29,398 nt of DNA, taken from Seison nebaliae. Lineage: Eukaryota; Rotifera; Pararotatoria; Seisonacea; Seisonidae. The position numbers were made by a program, and so were the translations under genes. The stretch is from contig JALJEE010002792.1 of NCBI GenBank assembly GCA_023231475.1, forward strand, positions 1-29,398, given 5' to 3'. How positions within the stretch are numbered: the stretch's first letter is position 1; each line of letters starts with the position of its first letter. A model generated the notes under the pieces. The model ran no database searches. It was not told the origin of the DNA and saw only the letters and a list, made by a program, of their open reading frames with translations. Of this stretch, positions 9,892-22,378 are shown in pieces.

Positions 9892-10619
9892 TATGAAATG
9901 TTAAATAAATGTCAGATTTATTTGTAAAGAAGAAAGATATAAGACGAAAGAATAAATAAAGTTCTTCAACTTTCCACCTCAATCCTTCTTCTTGAAGATT
10001 TGTTGAGTTAACGTAAAAAAGATGTAGAATGAGTTTTGTCAATATTAAAAATATTCATTTTTAATAACGTGTTATATAATAAGAATAATACAATTAAATT
10101 AAGAATATGAAACTTCCTCATCGAAAAGTTTTTTTCTTCAACATAAAAAATTTCTTCTAAACATTTCACTAATTCTCATAAGTAGTTTTTTTTTGTTAGT
10201 TGGAATATATTACGTAAGACAAGACGATAATGTTCCAATAAGAGAGAATATTAGTTATCCAATAAAAAAATTGTGTATTTCTTCTTCTATTCAAATCGTC
10301 TTGAAGTGGAAATGGAACTGTGGAAGAGAATTAAATTCTTTAAAGATGTCTCCTCTTCATGTGACAGAATAGGTGGGAAGCAAAAGCAGAATTCATAGAA
10401 ACCTAACGTTTATTCATTGTTCTTTTCGATGCATCTCCAGTTTGAAAATAAGAAAGGTCATTATATTTATGTATTTTTCTCAAAAAAAAAATTATGATTG
10501 AATCATAGACTACAAACGATTGTAGATTATTCCAAGAACAAGAAAGACGAAGAATAAAACTGATTGTTTCCTATTGTTGTCGAGATCTACAAAGAATTTC
10601 ACATCAACTTAATTCAACA
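9892..10619. promoter_or_regulatory. Divergent intergenic region (probable two-way promoter)
   Basis: The AprA-like gene starts leftward at 9891 and an unknown gene starts rightward at 10620, so these 728 bases must carry both promoters. The sequence is AT-rich with poly-A/T tracts. I see no second gene and no motif I would name. Confidence 0.4.
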
Positions 10620-11848
10620 ATGGCTACAAGCAATTTTCTTACGACGACAAATAATAACAAATTTTCAATGTCGACAAATGGACACATGAAAAATATTGTC
10701 TTTCTATCTTGTAATCATAACCTTCGACGGTCGAACTTGATGTGGTATGAAACTTTGTCGAAGAAGAATAATGGAACTTCATCGTTGGAAGATAGACGAT
10801 TGACTTATCACATTCAAACTAATTCAAAATTTAATGAGGAAAGGAAATTAGATCTCCTTCCAGTCGCTAAGGGTTCATTTCTTATCGTAAATGGAAGGCA
10901 AGTAAATCGAAGTGAAACAAAAGTAGAAAAAATTGAAAAATCTAATTCAATCGATTCATCCAACAATATAATGCAATCTTCAATTATGTCTCTGATATCC
11001 ATCAATCAATTGAAAACGGAGAACAGTAATCATCTTAGTCGAATAAATACCATTCTCTTGAATCTTATGTACGATTACGAAATTACCAATTTTAGAAATT
11101 CACTTACCATGACTTCCCATTTATTTTCATTGATTACCATAAATATTAAGTTGCTAGATATAAAAGCGATTCGATATCGGAATGCAATAATTTGTGGTGA
11201 ACGTGTGAAAGGTTAAATAACATTTTATTTATATCACTACTATTCTGAATAGCACTCAAAATTTATTTCGAACAAGTTCTAGATACTATGACATTCGAAA
11301 AGTTTACAGCCTGGTGTCAATCAGTTCTCTTTCGTGAAGGACAGTTGGAATTTCATTTATTATCTTACCTTCATTTGATCATTCAAAGACTAGATAGTTT
11401 AAATTTACTACCAACCGTCATAGCTCGTCAAATGAATAATTATACGTGTTGGGATACTTTAGGGAATTTAATAAAATCATATAAAGGAATTTTCAAATAT
11501 GTCGTGAAAAACTGTTGGGAATTCGATGAACATTCACAAAAATTTCAATCGTATGTCACGAATTCTCACCGATTAAGATACTATAAAACTCTCAATGAAT
11601 TTTATCATCAAATGAAAATTTTTTCGGATTTAACTCCAATCGATCATAATGAGGCGGAACAATTGAATAGGAATAAATTGGAAAAAATAGGCAAATTGGA
11701 ATCGGGTGGTGGTGACGGTGAGAAATCTGGGGGCAAAAATCTTTCTTATATCTACAAATTAATTGAACAATCAACTTTGAATTATTTAAAAAATGAAGAT
11801 GATGATAAAGAATTACGACATGATATATCCAAAACGAAGTTAATTTGA
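10620..11848 (+). CDS. Hypothetical protein, two exons
   Basis: Exon 10620-11211 and exon 11253-11848, joined across a 41-base GT-AG intron, keep one frame of 395 residues. The start ATG follows an upstream leader and is the first in frame. The N-terminal 150 residues are polar and rich in Ser/Asn/Lys, probably disordered. Residues about 150-330 are mostly helical and hydrophobic-polar patterned (TFEKFTAWCQSVLFREGQLE, HLLSYLHLIIQRLDSLNLL, IARQMNNYTCWDTLGNLIKS), suggesting a compact helical domain. The tail has a Gly-rich patch (SGGGDGEKSGG) and an acidic run. There is no signal peptide or clear membrane segment. I do not recognise the family. It is convergent with the next gene, with only 68 bases between stop codons. 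Confidence 0.6.
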
Positions 11849-11916
11849 TTGTCGATTAAAAGAATTGGGAAAGTTTATAATTAAAATTCAAAAATAATAA
11901 AAATTATTAAAATTAA

Positions 11917-12622
11917 TTATTTAACATCCAAATGATGTCGAATATATTGTAATTGTTGTTCGAATGTTTGTGGCACATCACTCCTATCACCAAACAGATC
12001 TTCCTCATCATCTTTCTCATCAACTCCTTTATGTAAATAGTCCGATAATATTTTTTTAACATCAATTTTGTTCTTTTTCTATTAATAAATTTATTTTACA
12101 AATGTCATTCAATTCGAAGAACTAACTTCGTTTTTATTCATATTATTGATCTTATCTATATAAATCGTTCCATTTCGTAAGTGAGTAGACCCGAAATCTT
12201 CCACGTCCACAGGATGTACAAGATTCTTATTCGAATTATTATCGTCTTCCTCACATTCCACATTCTCATCATTCCATTGCCCATTTTCTGTTTTGAAATT
12301 GTTTTCGAACTTCTTCATATCTTCTTGCGAATCCCGATCACTATTCTGCTTTTGCTCTTCATCATTGAATCTTAATCGTTGTTTGTTACTCTGAAAAATT
12401 TTATTGTTCCGCTACTTTGTCTAAGGTTCGAATTAATAAACTTTTGATGATCGTCGTTTTCGTTCCGATCTCGAGCTAGACTATTCTCAAATAAATAATT
12501 TATGTCATTATTTGAAATTAACATATCGAAGACTATTAACAATTTTCTCATTATTTTCTTCTTTTGAATGTTTACTTCTTGCCATTCCAGTTCTGTAACT
12601 ATTAAACTTTCCAATATACTTC
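11917..12622 (-). CDS. Hypothetical acidic protein, start not determined
   Basis: A coding path on minus ends at a TAA (11919-11917). Likely exons begin after an acceptor at 12623 and contain ESLIVTELEWQEVNIQKKK. A short intron of about 52 bases then leads to NKQRLRFNDEEQKQ, and a second intron ends before KKNKIDVKKILSDYLHKG. The C-terminus reads EEDLFGDRSDVPQTFEQQ and ends in HHLDVK. The middle is very acidic and Asn-rich (ECEEDDNNSNKN), probably disordered, between two more ordered ends. No ATG-bearing first exon could be settled; it should lie between 12640 and about 12790. I do not recognise the family. Confidence rests on splice-consistent frames and the non-random ends. Confidence 0.5.
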
Positions 12623-13143
12623 CTATTTATAAGGCAGATAACTAAATCTAAATAGGTCGTCGTTTAGCAACTGTGGTTGCGACGATGAATAGAAAAAAAT
12701 GCAGTTCTTTAAACTTATTAAATTACTAAAATTTTCTGTTCATTCCTCAACACAAATTTGTAGCTCAACATTAACAATGAAACAATACGAAGTTGTATTA
12801 TTCAATGTTTTATTTATCATTTACGCTGATGATAAACTGTTATGATTCAGTTATTTGGTCGTCGTCGTTTTGAAAAATAATTTCCCAATTATTAATTTCT
12901 GATGATTAACGTTCATCAATCTTTTCTTACTCGATGGGAAGTGAGTGAAAATAAAATAATTTAATAAATTCTATTCTTATATGTTATTTTATTTGAGGAA
13001 TAGAGTTCTCTTTCTTCATTTGTTTCCAGTTCTATTTCCATCTTTTTTTTTAAGAATTTTATTATCGACTAAAAAACTTATGGGATTATTATATAAATGA
13101 AATATTATAATCTCAATTTTTAATTGATGGCTCGATAATCCTT
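12623..13143. other. Intergenic; may hold first exon of the acidic-protein gene
   Basis: AT-rich sequence between the acidic-protein gene and the 3' end of the CFAP210-like gene, both on minus. A first coding exon of the former probably lies near 12640-12790, where short ATG-led frames occur, but phases did not give a unique solution. Nothing else is seen. Confidence 0.4.
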
Positions 13144-14593
13144 TTATTTCTTCTCACTACTAACACTTCTTATCGAATCCAAATATTTCTTCAACGGATA
13201 CATTTTACGTAACTCGCCCGTCGGATCTTGGCTTTTCAGAACCATTTTTATGTATTCTTTCAAATACTTCATCACTTTCTTATCTTGTTCCATTTGCCAA
13301 ATATAAACTTTGTCATCTGGTTGTTGCCGCTGCTCCTCTTGCTACAAACGAACGGAGTAAATTGTATAAAAACAGAAAAAATATTTCTGGAAGAAAATGT
13401 GAAACTTGTCTCAATAAGAATTCGCGATATTCAATCTGTCGTTTAAGAGCCAAGGCTTTCTCTCTCCTATCTGCTGCTTGATAACATTTCTCTTTTTCTT
13501 CAAACAATTTACTGAACTCCTCGATCTCCTTCTTCTTACGTAAACGAGCTACTTTTGCATGTAATTTAGCATTCTCTAATTGATCGATCGAGTAATTGTT
13601 ATAGAAATCGAAATGACTGTCCATTTCTGGATTGTTGAACGCATCCCCATTTTTCATATAAGCGCGTGCTTTCTCAGTCTTCTCATGTCCCTTGATATTT
13701 ATCACATCTTTGAGAGGTATATTAATGATTTCTGAATCAACATTCTTCAACTTTTTCACTCGTTGTTCCGATAATTTCACATGTATATTATTTTTTCCTT
13801 TGTAAAAGATTTCATTCTCACGATTCATTTCGTCATCCATTATCTTATGCTGAAGATTAATTAAGTTCTTTTGATAAACTAATTGTCGATTATCCAAATT
13901 CAATTTTTCTGCATCACTTCTCATCTTCTTCTTTCTATCACATTCATCCCTCTTAAAATCATCTCTAATCTTATCACTAAGCAATCTCTCTTCTTCTTTA
14001 ACATCTCTTAATTGCTGACGGTCTAGTTGTTTAATGAAAACTTGTTGTTTCCAATCGTTTTTAACGGCTTCAATGCCAGTTCCTAATTTTTTTTTTCTTT
14101 CCTCAATTTCACGTTCTCGATTTTGATAAAAAGAATCCATTTCATTGTTAGGAAGTGACTTCTGATTCAGTAACAACTTCTTTTTCAATTGATTAAATTC
14201 TATTTGTCTATTACGTTCTTGAATAATTTTTGCGTTACGTAAACTACGATGGAAGTCATTAAACGGTTCCTTTCGGAAGTTAATCAAGTTCAATGCCGTA
14301 TTAATTGCTTCCAATCGTTCTGTTTCCTTCTCTCTCGTATATTTCTCTGCATGTCTCATACTCTCCTGAATATCTTGTAAGATACGCTCTTTAGCCTTAT
14401 CCTTCGCTGTTATCTGATTCTCGGGCCAATTTCTCACATGTTCCAATGATGCCAAATGTTTATCCATATTCTCTTTAATTTGTGGATTCTCACCACAATA
14501 CAATCCTTTCCGTTCATTTGCATTCTGACGAATTCTTTCAAATTCATTTCGATCTAATTGACATTCCTTTTTTTTCGTAACAATATATCTCAT
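13144..14593 (-). CDS. CFAP210: CFAP210-like coiled-coil ciliary protein (TPH domain)
   Basis: Exons 14593-13406 and 13341-13144 (64-base intron, phase 0) give 461 residues; human CFAP210 (CCDC173) has about 550. Almost the whole protein is charged coiled coil rich in Lys, Glu, Arg and Gln, with the composition of the trichohyalin-plectin-homology (TPH) ciliary proteins. Specific resemblance to CFAP210 lies in the N-terminal DRNEFERIRQNA, a VRNW motif (VKNW in human), and DFHRSLRNAKIIQERNRQIE, equivalent to human NFHSGLLLSRVMKERDAQIE. CFAP210 is a microtubule inner protein inside ciliary doublets. The last exon has QEEQRQQPDDKVYIWQMEQD and ends in SSEKK. Other TPH proteins (CFAP45, CFAP53) are possible alternatives, so family assignment is firmer than the orthologue. 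It implies cilia or flagellated sperm. Confidence 0.75.
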
Positions 14594-17500
14594 AATTAAA
14601 GAGAATAGAAAATAAGAATTAAGGTTCTAATCAAATTTTTATATTTTTAAACTAATTTAAATCGATTCAATCTAATTAATTTTTATTCATACAATTTCAA
14701 TTAATCTGTATTTGATTGTTTCAATTTGAACATAACAAATCAATTGTTAGAAATGTACATTTTTTTCTTAAAATGTTTATTCTGCATATCTATCCTCATT
14801 TCATTTATTGGAAGAATGTATAAAAGTGATATTTGTAATGAACGAAGAAAGTAAATTTCATTTTCTGATTCCTCCCCATCAAATTATCATCTATCGATTA
14901 CGTAAGAACTATGTTTTTGGATATATTATCCATTCGATTTCGATACGATGTGAATTGAAGAGAATTGGGGTAATTGGAAGTGGAAAATGAAAGACGATAA
15001 AAATATCGGTTTTTTGTTTGTTGGGAGAAGTTGTAAAATTTCAAAAGTTTTCTGATTCTGATATTTCTTTGAAATTAACTTTAAGAATTATTTCATCTTT
15101 ATTACTAATACCTAATACCTAAGACGTTACTCCTCTATATAATTTCGATCACCATTTCTTTCTGATAAGGTATATAAGGTTCGATACAATGGTTCTATTC
15201 CATAAGAATTTCGATGAAATGTTAAAAGATGATTTCAATCTCACTATCATCAAATTAATCATTTAATTCTTGAATAATTTATTAATTAATCTAACTAATA
15301 TTATGTCGATAAAAAATGTGAATCATTCAATCGCCGGAAAGAAAAGGGAAAAAATCTGCACTTCCATTAAATTTCGATAGATGACTTTAACTTATGAAAA
15401 AAAATTCTTATTTACATAACACCCGATGAATGATTTGGACTGTGGGATGAAATAATAGAAATTTAAATAATAAACATAAAATAAAGAGTTCATATTTTCT
15501 TTACTTAAGTTGGAGGAGAAGATTGAGCATTAGTGGGAGATAATTGGAGAAGGTTAAGATGAGAATCATCTTTTGAACCAAGTAGGTGAAGGTGAAACCA
15601 CTAAAAACAAGTTTTCTATTATCATGTCCCTTATTGTGTTTTAATGTTCTTGTAATTCTTCGGATTTTCCTTCTCACTTCTTCTCCCTCCTAATCAATCG
15701 TTACTATTGAGAGACATGTTATATCGCTCCATCCATACATACGCTTTGGAAGTGACGAGAAGATTAAGAAGAAATTTGTTTATTCTCTTCCATTCTTGCC
15801 TTCCATTCATAACTATCGTTTATGGGAATAATTATATGGTATGTAAAAAGGAATTTCTATTATTTATTTGCTTATTCTACCCGACTCACTATCACTCATC
15901 CATCTTCTATGCATATTACGTACATTATTCGAACTTTAATAAATAGTTGCATTACGAAAAATAAATAGTTCCACCTCATTCCGTGTAAACACAATTTTCG
16001 AAAGGTAACCGTTCAACAGTTAACCTCATTGAATTCACTTTAGGAACTTGTCAAATTATATTGATAGTTGTAAGAGAGAAACTAATTTTTTCGTCGGAAA
16101 TGATCAGTGATTTTTTTTTGATTTTCGAAAACCCATCTAATTGTTTGCCAATGTTACATATATTGAAGGCGATCAACATTTCTATCATCATCTTCATCAT
16201 TCATCCAGTTACAGTACATCTTCTCACTCATTTACTGTGCTACTACTATTCATTAAGGAGAGTCGGGAGGAGAGACAGTACACCGATAAGATGATGTTCT
16301 TCTCACGTTATCTCCCAGCGCTGATGGATATACACCATCTCGTTAAGTTATTAGTTATATACATCTGACGAATGAACAGAAATATTCTCATTTGAATTTT
16401 TTTCAATATGTAAAATTTGTAACTGTTCTTCCACATTGTCCGAATGAAGAAATAGATATGTACACGAACGTTAAAATTGGTGAGTATACGCTAGATTCTC
16501 TTTTCTCTTTACTGGAAACGGAATTCCCTATCCGAACGAAACTCCTTCCATCTCACCATTTGAAACGATGATGCAGACAATATAAGTATTAAATTTTCAC
16601 ATTGTCAGAATCGTTTTCAAATGAGAATGAAATGGCGATTGCTAAGATGGCACATTCAGACAGAGAGATGATTATTATATATCGTTACTATACATGATTC
16701 CAGTTGCTGCTCATTTTCTTATTTTCATTGTATCGTTACAAGTTCTAGAGAATAATTATCTGAAAGATCTTGAAAGGATGTCCTTCTATTTTCAGTCATA
16801 ATTCTCATTCCTTCGTCGATCTGTTTCACTGATCTGAATGGAATTCGGCTACTTAAAATTTACTAAAATTTTCTTCCGTTTTCTCCTACTCGTCTTTCTC
16901 GTTCATTATTATTTTTTTATTCCTTCACATGGGCATTTATGGACAGAAACAGCATTTACATTTAGCTACGAATAAGTGTTGGTCGGATGAACTGTAAAAG
17001 AATTTCCGAACAAAATTGTAATTTCTGATTTTTATAAACCAGTTGTTCCGGATCAAGATATTTGATGGAAGATTTTCTTTGCATGTATAATCAAACATGT
17101 CAATGTAAATATCGAGAAGAAGGAAAAGTTATGACTTGTTTTGTGTTTTAGATAATTTCTGTAAATGTACTGAATATAATTGGAATTATATTCTTCTCTT
17201 GATTTTGCTGTAAAATGTTTTTTACAATTCTTAAGAAAAAGATGTAGGACGGTGAGGAAATAATCGAAATATTCTAAAATTGGTGGCGTAGTCACCGTTT
17301 TATGGATGACGAAATTACCGAGAAAAACACCAATTGAATAGGAAGGAAAAAAGGAATAAAACTGTTGGAATGAAACGAGTAGAATTGTCCGACTATTCCA
17401 TCAACGATAAGTTTTGAGTCTTCTGTTACCCGATTTCGTCTTACCTGATTATCTTCTGTTGCACACACTACAAAGAAGAATGTTAGTTAGAGAATTCCAC

Positions 17501-18131
17501 TTTTTGTTGGAAAGAATATATTGAAATCATACTTGGATATATCGTAAGTAAATATAGTTGAATTTCTGTTAATACTACATGTACATGTAAATTGTTCTTT
17601 TGTATATATTATATAATGGTTTGAACATTTACTATTTTCATCACATAATAGATATGGAGTTGGTTCTAAAATTATTTGTAGGAAACTGTATGAGAGATGT
17701 TTTGTAATAGAAGGAAATTGAAGGAAGATTACAAAAAGACGCTCGATGTTATGACGTTGAGTGTGAGAGGGAGAGGAGAAGATATCACCTGATTAACTAA
17801 AAGTATTTCACGTAAATCTACACGAATTTTTGAAATGAGGATAATCCGTTAAATATGTCGCGAGAATTTCCTTTCTTTTCTCATATGGTATTTCTCTCAA
17901 CTGGTAATTATTTCAAATGTTTCTCCCTCCATTTCATGTGGTATACTAATTGTTCTACTTTCTCATTTTCTTTTATGATTTCCAATTTCTCTTCAACTCC
18001 AGATATTTACCACGCTTCTTAGACATTTCATGCTAATTGTAGCTGATTGTCTCACCTGAAAATCGCTCTTCTTTATTCAAATATTTTAACGTAATAATAA
18101 TAATAATAATAATAATAATATAATCAGGATT
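14594..18131. other. 3.5-kb stretch with no recognisable gene, upstream of alpha-actinin
   Basis: By far the longest non-coding stretch in an otherwise tight window. No open frame has family resemblance or splice logic; the small frames at 14808, 15707, 16061 and 16141 (+) and 17053 (-) look like chance. Part of it may be the 5' UTR, a long first intron or enhancers of the alpha-actinin gene: an acceptor-like ATCAG ends at 18127, five bases before its ATG. I saw no tRNA, snRNA or repeat here except low-complexity tracts. Confidence 0.5.
18092..18120. repeat. (TAA)n microsatellite
   Basis: A pure TAA run of 29 bases ending 11 bases before the alpha-actinin start codon, so within its 5' UTR or the end of a 5' UTR intron. 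Confidence 0.9.
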
Positions 18132-21100
18132 ATGGATCATTACACAGTTGTAGATCCAAATACTTATGGTAATCCAACCAACAATAACAACAATATGAAT
18201 AATGATAATGGCACTATGATCGATCCACAATCTCAACCCATATACAATGATAGTAATTACTATAATTCTGGTCAATATGGCCGTAGTGATGGAACGATTT
18301 ACATGGAACAAGAAGAAGATTGGATAAGAGAAGGTAAAATAGATCCAATTTGGGAACAACAACAAAAGAAAACATTTACTGCTTGGTGTAATTCGCATTT
18401 GCGAAAAGCTGGGACGAGTATCGATGATATCGGTAATGATTTTCGTAACGGTTTAAAACTGATGTTGTTGTTGGAAGTGATTAGTGGGGAACAATTGCCG
18501 AAACCGGATCGTGGAAGAATGCGAGTACATATGATTGCTAATGTTAATAAAGCTTTTGAATATATCGCATCGAAAGGTGTTCGACTCATTTGTATCGGTG
18601 CGGAAGAAATTGTCGATGGAAATCTTAAAATGACATTGGGAATGATCTGGACAATCATTCTCCGATTTGCCATCCAAGATATATCTGTTGAGGAGATGTC
18701 AGCTAAAGAAGGTCTCTTGCTCTGGTGTCAACGGAAGACTGCACCATATAAAAATGTGAACGTTCAAAATTTCCATCTGAGGTTCTTTCTATCCAATCAT
18801 TTCTCAATATTTTATTCATTTCTAATAGTTGGAAAGATGGATTAGCATTCTGTGCTCTTATTCATCGTCATCGACCAGATCTCCTCAACTATGATCAATT
18901 ATCAAAAGTTATTTATACTCCTTTCTACCTTCTCCACTACCTTCTACCACTTTCTAAAATTTTCAATATAAAATTGAGATATTTTTTGTATGAAGAAATT
19001 GGTTGTTCTCTTTATTCCGTCTTTAATTTTTTTATCTAATTTATTCCAATCCTTTTTCATTTGAACGATTAATTAATCCATTCAACATTCAAACGATTTT
19101 CTAATCTGACTAATATAATTTAACCTGATTTTTTTTTCTTAAAGGAAAATAGTTTACATAATCTAACATTGGCCTTCGATACAGCTGACAAGTATCTGGA
19201 CGTACCTAGAATGCTTGAACCTGAACGTTAGTTAATTTTGTCAATTAATTATGTTTGTTAAATATGAAAATGTGTTTGTGTATTTGATAACTATCCTGTT
19301 TTCCATTATCTTCTTCTTCTCATTTGAGAATATTTAAGTTGAACTTCGTTTCAGTTTCTTTTCAAAAGTCAAAATAATTTTTGATCATCGTTGAATTTAG
19401 AGTGATCCGATAGGAAATTTAAATCTAGCATTCAACATAGCTGAGAAAGAATTTGATATTCCTCGAATGTTGGATCCTGAGGGTTAGTTGAACCTCATTC
19501 GGATATGAAGTAAATTGAACGGTTTTTAAAAGATTTCGTTAATTATCCGAAACCGGATGAACGGTCCGTTATGACTTACGTTTCAGCTTTCTATCACGCT
19601 CTCAGCGGATTACAGAAGGTAATTATTAAAAAATATTTTTGTTTTCTTCAAATTTCTTTCTAATCATTTGGTTGAAGTTCGTTAATCTCCTCATCATCAT
19701 TTAACAGCAAGATTCATCATCTTGTGTGAATTCCTTTCAAATTAATTTTGTGTTTGAATTTAATTTATTTTTAGAATTGGCACAAAGTGCTAAACCTGAT
19801 GAGAAATCGATTATGACTTACATTTCATCATATTATCATCGATTTGCAGATAAAAGACAAGTTTGTTGATATGTTTCCTTTAAATTTCTTTGTAATTCTT
19901 CTCTTTATTTCTCTTTCACCCTTTTCTTTGTCTTTTGTTTGTTTATTGGATAAATAAATTGTTTCATAAATTGTTTAATATATTTTTCTCAGGCAGAAAC
20001 AGCTGCAAATCGTATCTGTCGTGTTTTACAAACCAATCAAGAGAATGAGCGATTGATGGAAGAGTATGAACATTTATCAAGTGATTTATTGGAGTGGATT
20101 CGTCGAAAGACTCCTTGGTTAGAGGAGCGTATTAGTGATAATACGTTGAATGGAACACAAGCGAAATTGAGTGCATTCCGAGAGTATCGTCGTCAAGAAA
20201 AACCGGAGAAATGTGAACAGAAAGCTCGGTTGGAAACAGATTACAATACGTTGCAAACGAAATTGAGATTATCGAATCGACCTCCATATATGCCATCAGA
20301 AGGTCGCTTAATTCGTGATGTGGTGAATGCATGGAAAGGATTGGAAAAAGCGGAGAAAGGTTATGAAGAATGGTTATTGAAAGAATTGATGCGATTGGAG
20401 AGATTGGCACATTTGGCGAAGAAATTTCGTCAGAAATGTGAAATTCATGAACAATGGAGTAATGGCGTTCCAGATTTATTGATGAATGAAAATTATAAAT
20501 CATGCAAATTGAGTGATATTCGTGCATTGAAGAAGAAACACGAAGCATTTGAAAGTGATTTAGCTGCACATCTTGATCGTGTCGAACAAATTATGGCAAT
20601 TACTCAAGAATTAGAAACGTTGGGATATCATGATATGAGTCATATTAAGAGTAAAAACGATCATATTTGTAATGAATGGGATCATATCGGACAACTGGCG
20701 GAGAAGAGACGTGGAGCATTAGAAGATTGTGAGGCATTATTAACAAAAGTCGATCAAATGCATTTGGAATTCGCGAAAAGAATTGCTCCATTCAACAACT
20801 GGTTGCATAGTACATGTGAAGATTTGAACGATATATTCATCGTACATTCAGTGGAAGAGATACAAGGTCTCATCTCTCAACATGGAGAATTCAAAGCGAC
20901 ATTGCCACAGGCTGAACAAGAATTGAATACTATAATTAAATTGCAGAAAGATGCGACACAATTATGTCAAGACAAAGGATTACCAGTACGTGAGAATCAA
21001 TATACAAATGTTACAGCAGAAGTTAGCATTTCTTATCATCTACCAATTTTAACTATTGGACCAAATTAAAATTAAAACCTTTCGATTATTTTGCTAATGA

Positions 21101-22378
21101 AAGAAAATGAAGGTAATTCTACTCAAACTAATTATTGTCCGTCTAATTAGAATGTCTTATTTCCATATATATATATATATACTTTCTTTTTCCATTTTAT
21201 CTGTTGAACTTCTTATACTTTTTCTAGTATGATCCTTCTTCTTTCCATTATTGTTTCTTTATCCTGTTTCTTTATCGGAAAAAGAACATGTATTGAAACT
21301 GTTCATTAATCTATTTGGAATGAGCATGAAATATGTTGAACTCTAAAATTTATTGAATTAAATCTTATAATATATCATGAATTGTTAAGGATATCGAACG
21401 GAAATGGAACGATACGAAAATGTTGGTACCAAGACGCGACGATGCTTTACATGAAGAATTAATCAAACAACAATGTTCTTTTAATCGCTTCTTAATTGGT
21501 GTTAATTCAATTTTCTTTTTTAGCTCATGAGAAATTGAGAGTACAATTCGCTGAGAAAGCTAACAGATTCGCTCCATGGCTAGAAGCACAACATGATGTC
21601 ATTCAACGTATTACATTGGTTACTGGAGGTACATTAGAGCAACAAAAGGAACAATTGAAAAATTTGGAAGAAGCGATTGAAGGACGGAGGAATGATATTA
21701 AGGATCTGGAAAGCATTCATCAACAAATTCAAGAAGAAATGATATTCGAAAATCGACATAGTGAACATTCGATGGAAATATTACGAATTGGATGGGAAAG
21801 TTTAATCACTTTAATCCGACGATCAATGAACGAAGTGGATAATCAAATTCTAACGAGAGATTCGAAAGGACTTACAGAAGATCAATTAACCGAAATCCGT
21901 CATTCATTTTCCTATTTCGATAAATCGAAACAACGACGATTGGAACCGAGCGAGTTTCGAGCATGTCTCATTTCTTTGGGATATAATCTCCGTGAAGATC
22001 GTTCTGGTGATGTGGATTTCCATAAAATTATGGCGATCGTTGATCCTAATGCAACTGGATTCATTACTTTCGAATCCTTCCTCGATTTCTTAACAAGAGA
22101 AGCGATCGATGAAGATTCCATTGAACAATTATTGAAATCCTTCCGAGTTTTAGCTGGAGATAAAGTTCTTCTTTCTTTATCCAATTTTCCTTCAATTTAA
22201 TTCTTTATTTTTTCATTAGAATTACATAACAGAAGAATTGATTCGTCGAGAATTACCTGATTCTCAAGCTAATTATTGTGTCGCTCGAATGAAAGCGTAC
22301 ACCGGTTCTGATGGTATACCTGGTGCTTTGGATTACAAAAGTTTTACAACCGTCCTTTATGGAGAGAGTGACGTCTAA
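18132..22378 (+). CDS. Actn: Alpha-actinin, actin cross-linker, with duplicated alternative exons
   Basis: Exons 18132-18781, 18829-18907, one of 19145-19226 or 19401-19482, one of 19533-19618 or 19775-19860, 19993-21021, 21390-21474, 21524-22164 and 22220-22378 give 936 residues in any allowed combination, slightly longer than fly alpha-actinin. Domain order is an Asn-rich N-terminal extension of about 55 residues, a tandem CH actin-binding domain ([57 protein letters not shown]), four spectrin repeats ([14 protein letters not shown] onward; [16 protein letters not shown]), and EF-hands ending [18 protein letters not shown]. The EF loops lack several Ca-binding side chains ([13 protein letters not shown]), so it may be calcium-insensitive. 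The protein works as an antiparallel dimer at Z-discs and actin bundles. Alternative exons cover the CH2-to-rod neck. Confidence 0.97.
19145..19482 (+). other. Actn: Alpha-actinin exon pair A (A1 19145-19226, A2 19401-19482)
   Basis: Two tandem copies of the same exon, each exactly 82 bases, entering in phase 0 and leaving in phase 1. A1 encodes a segment with [20 protein letters not shown]2 has [19 protein letters not shown]. Splicing A1 to A2 would break the frame, so the copies are mutually exclusive by phase. They encode the end of the second CH domain. Both keep the family pattern, so both look used. Confidence 0.93.
19533..19860 (+). other. Actn: Alpha-actinin exon pair B (B1 19533-19618, B2 19775-19860)
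   Basis: Two tandem copies, each exactly 86 bases, entering in phase 1 and leaving in phase 0. B1 encodes [21 protein letters not shown]2 encodes [19 protein letters not shown]. Joining B1 to B2 would shift the frame, so they are also mutually exclusive. With pair A this permits four proteins. Only A2 with B1 restores the aspartate (PED) that is usual at this junction; the other pairs give His, Gln or Glu there. Confidence 0.93.
21126..21168 (+). repeat. Dispersed 43-base repeat, copy 1
   Basis: This segment within the alpha-actinin intron 21022-21389 matches 28053-28095 at 39 of 43 positions (shared core CCGTCTAATT, then GAATGTCTTATT). An (AT)n run follows. Probably part of a short dispersed element. 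Confidence 0.7.

Noticed and set aside
15707-16368. Short plus-strand frames upstream of alpha-actinin
   Set aside because: No family resemblance, no consistent exon structure; treated as chance.
18033-18398. Minus-strand frame rich in Ile (121 codons)
   Set aside because: Antisense to the Asn-rich alpha-actinin N-terminus and the TAA microsatellite; low complexity.
20132-20569. Minus-strand 145-codon frame
   Set aside because: Antisense to the alpha-actinin spectrin repeats.
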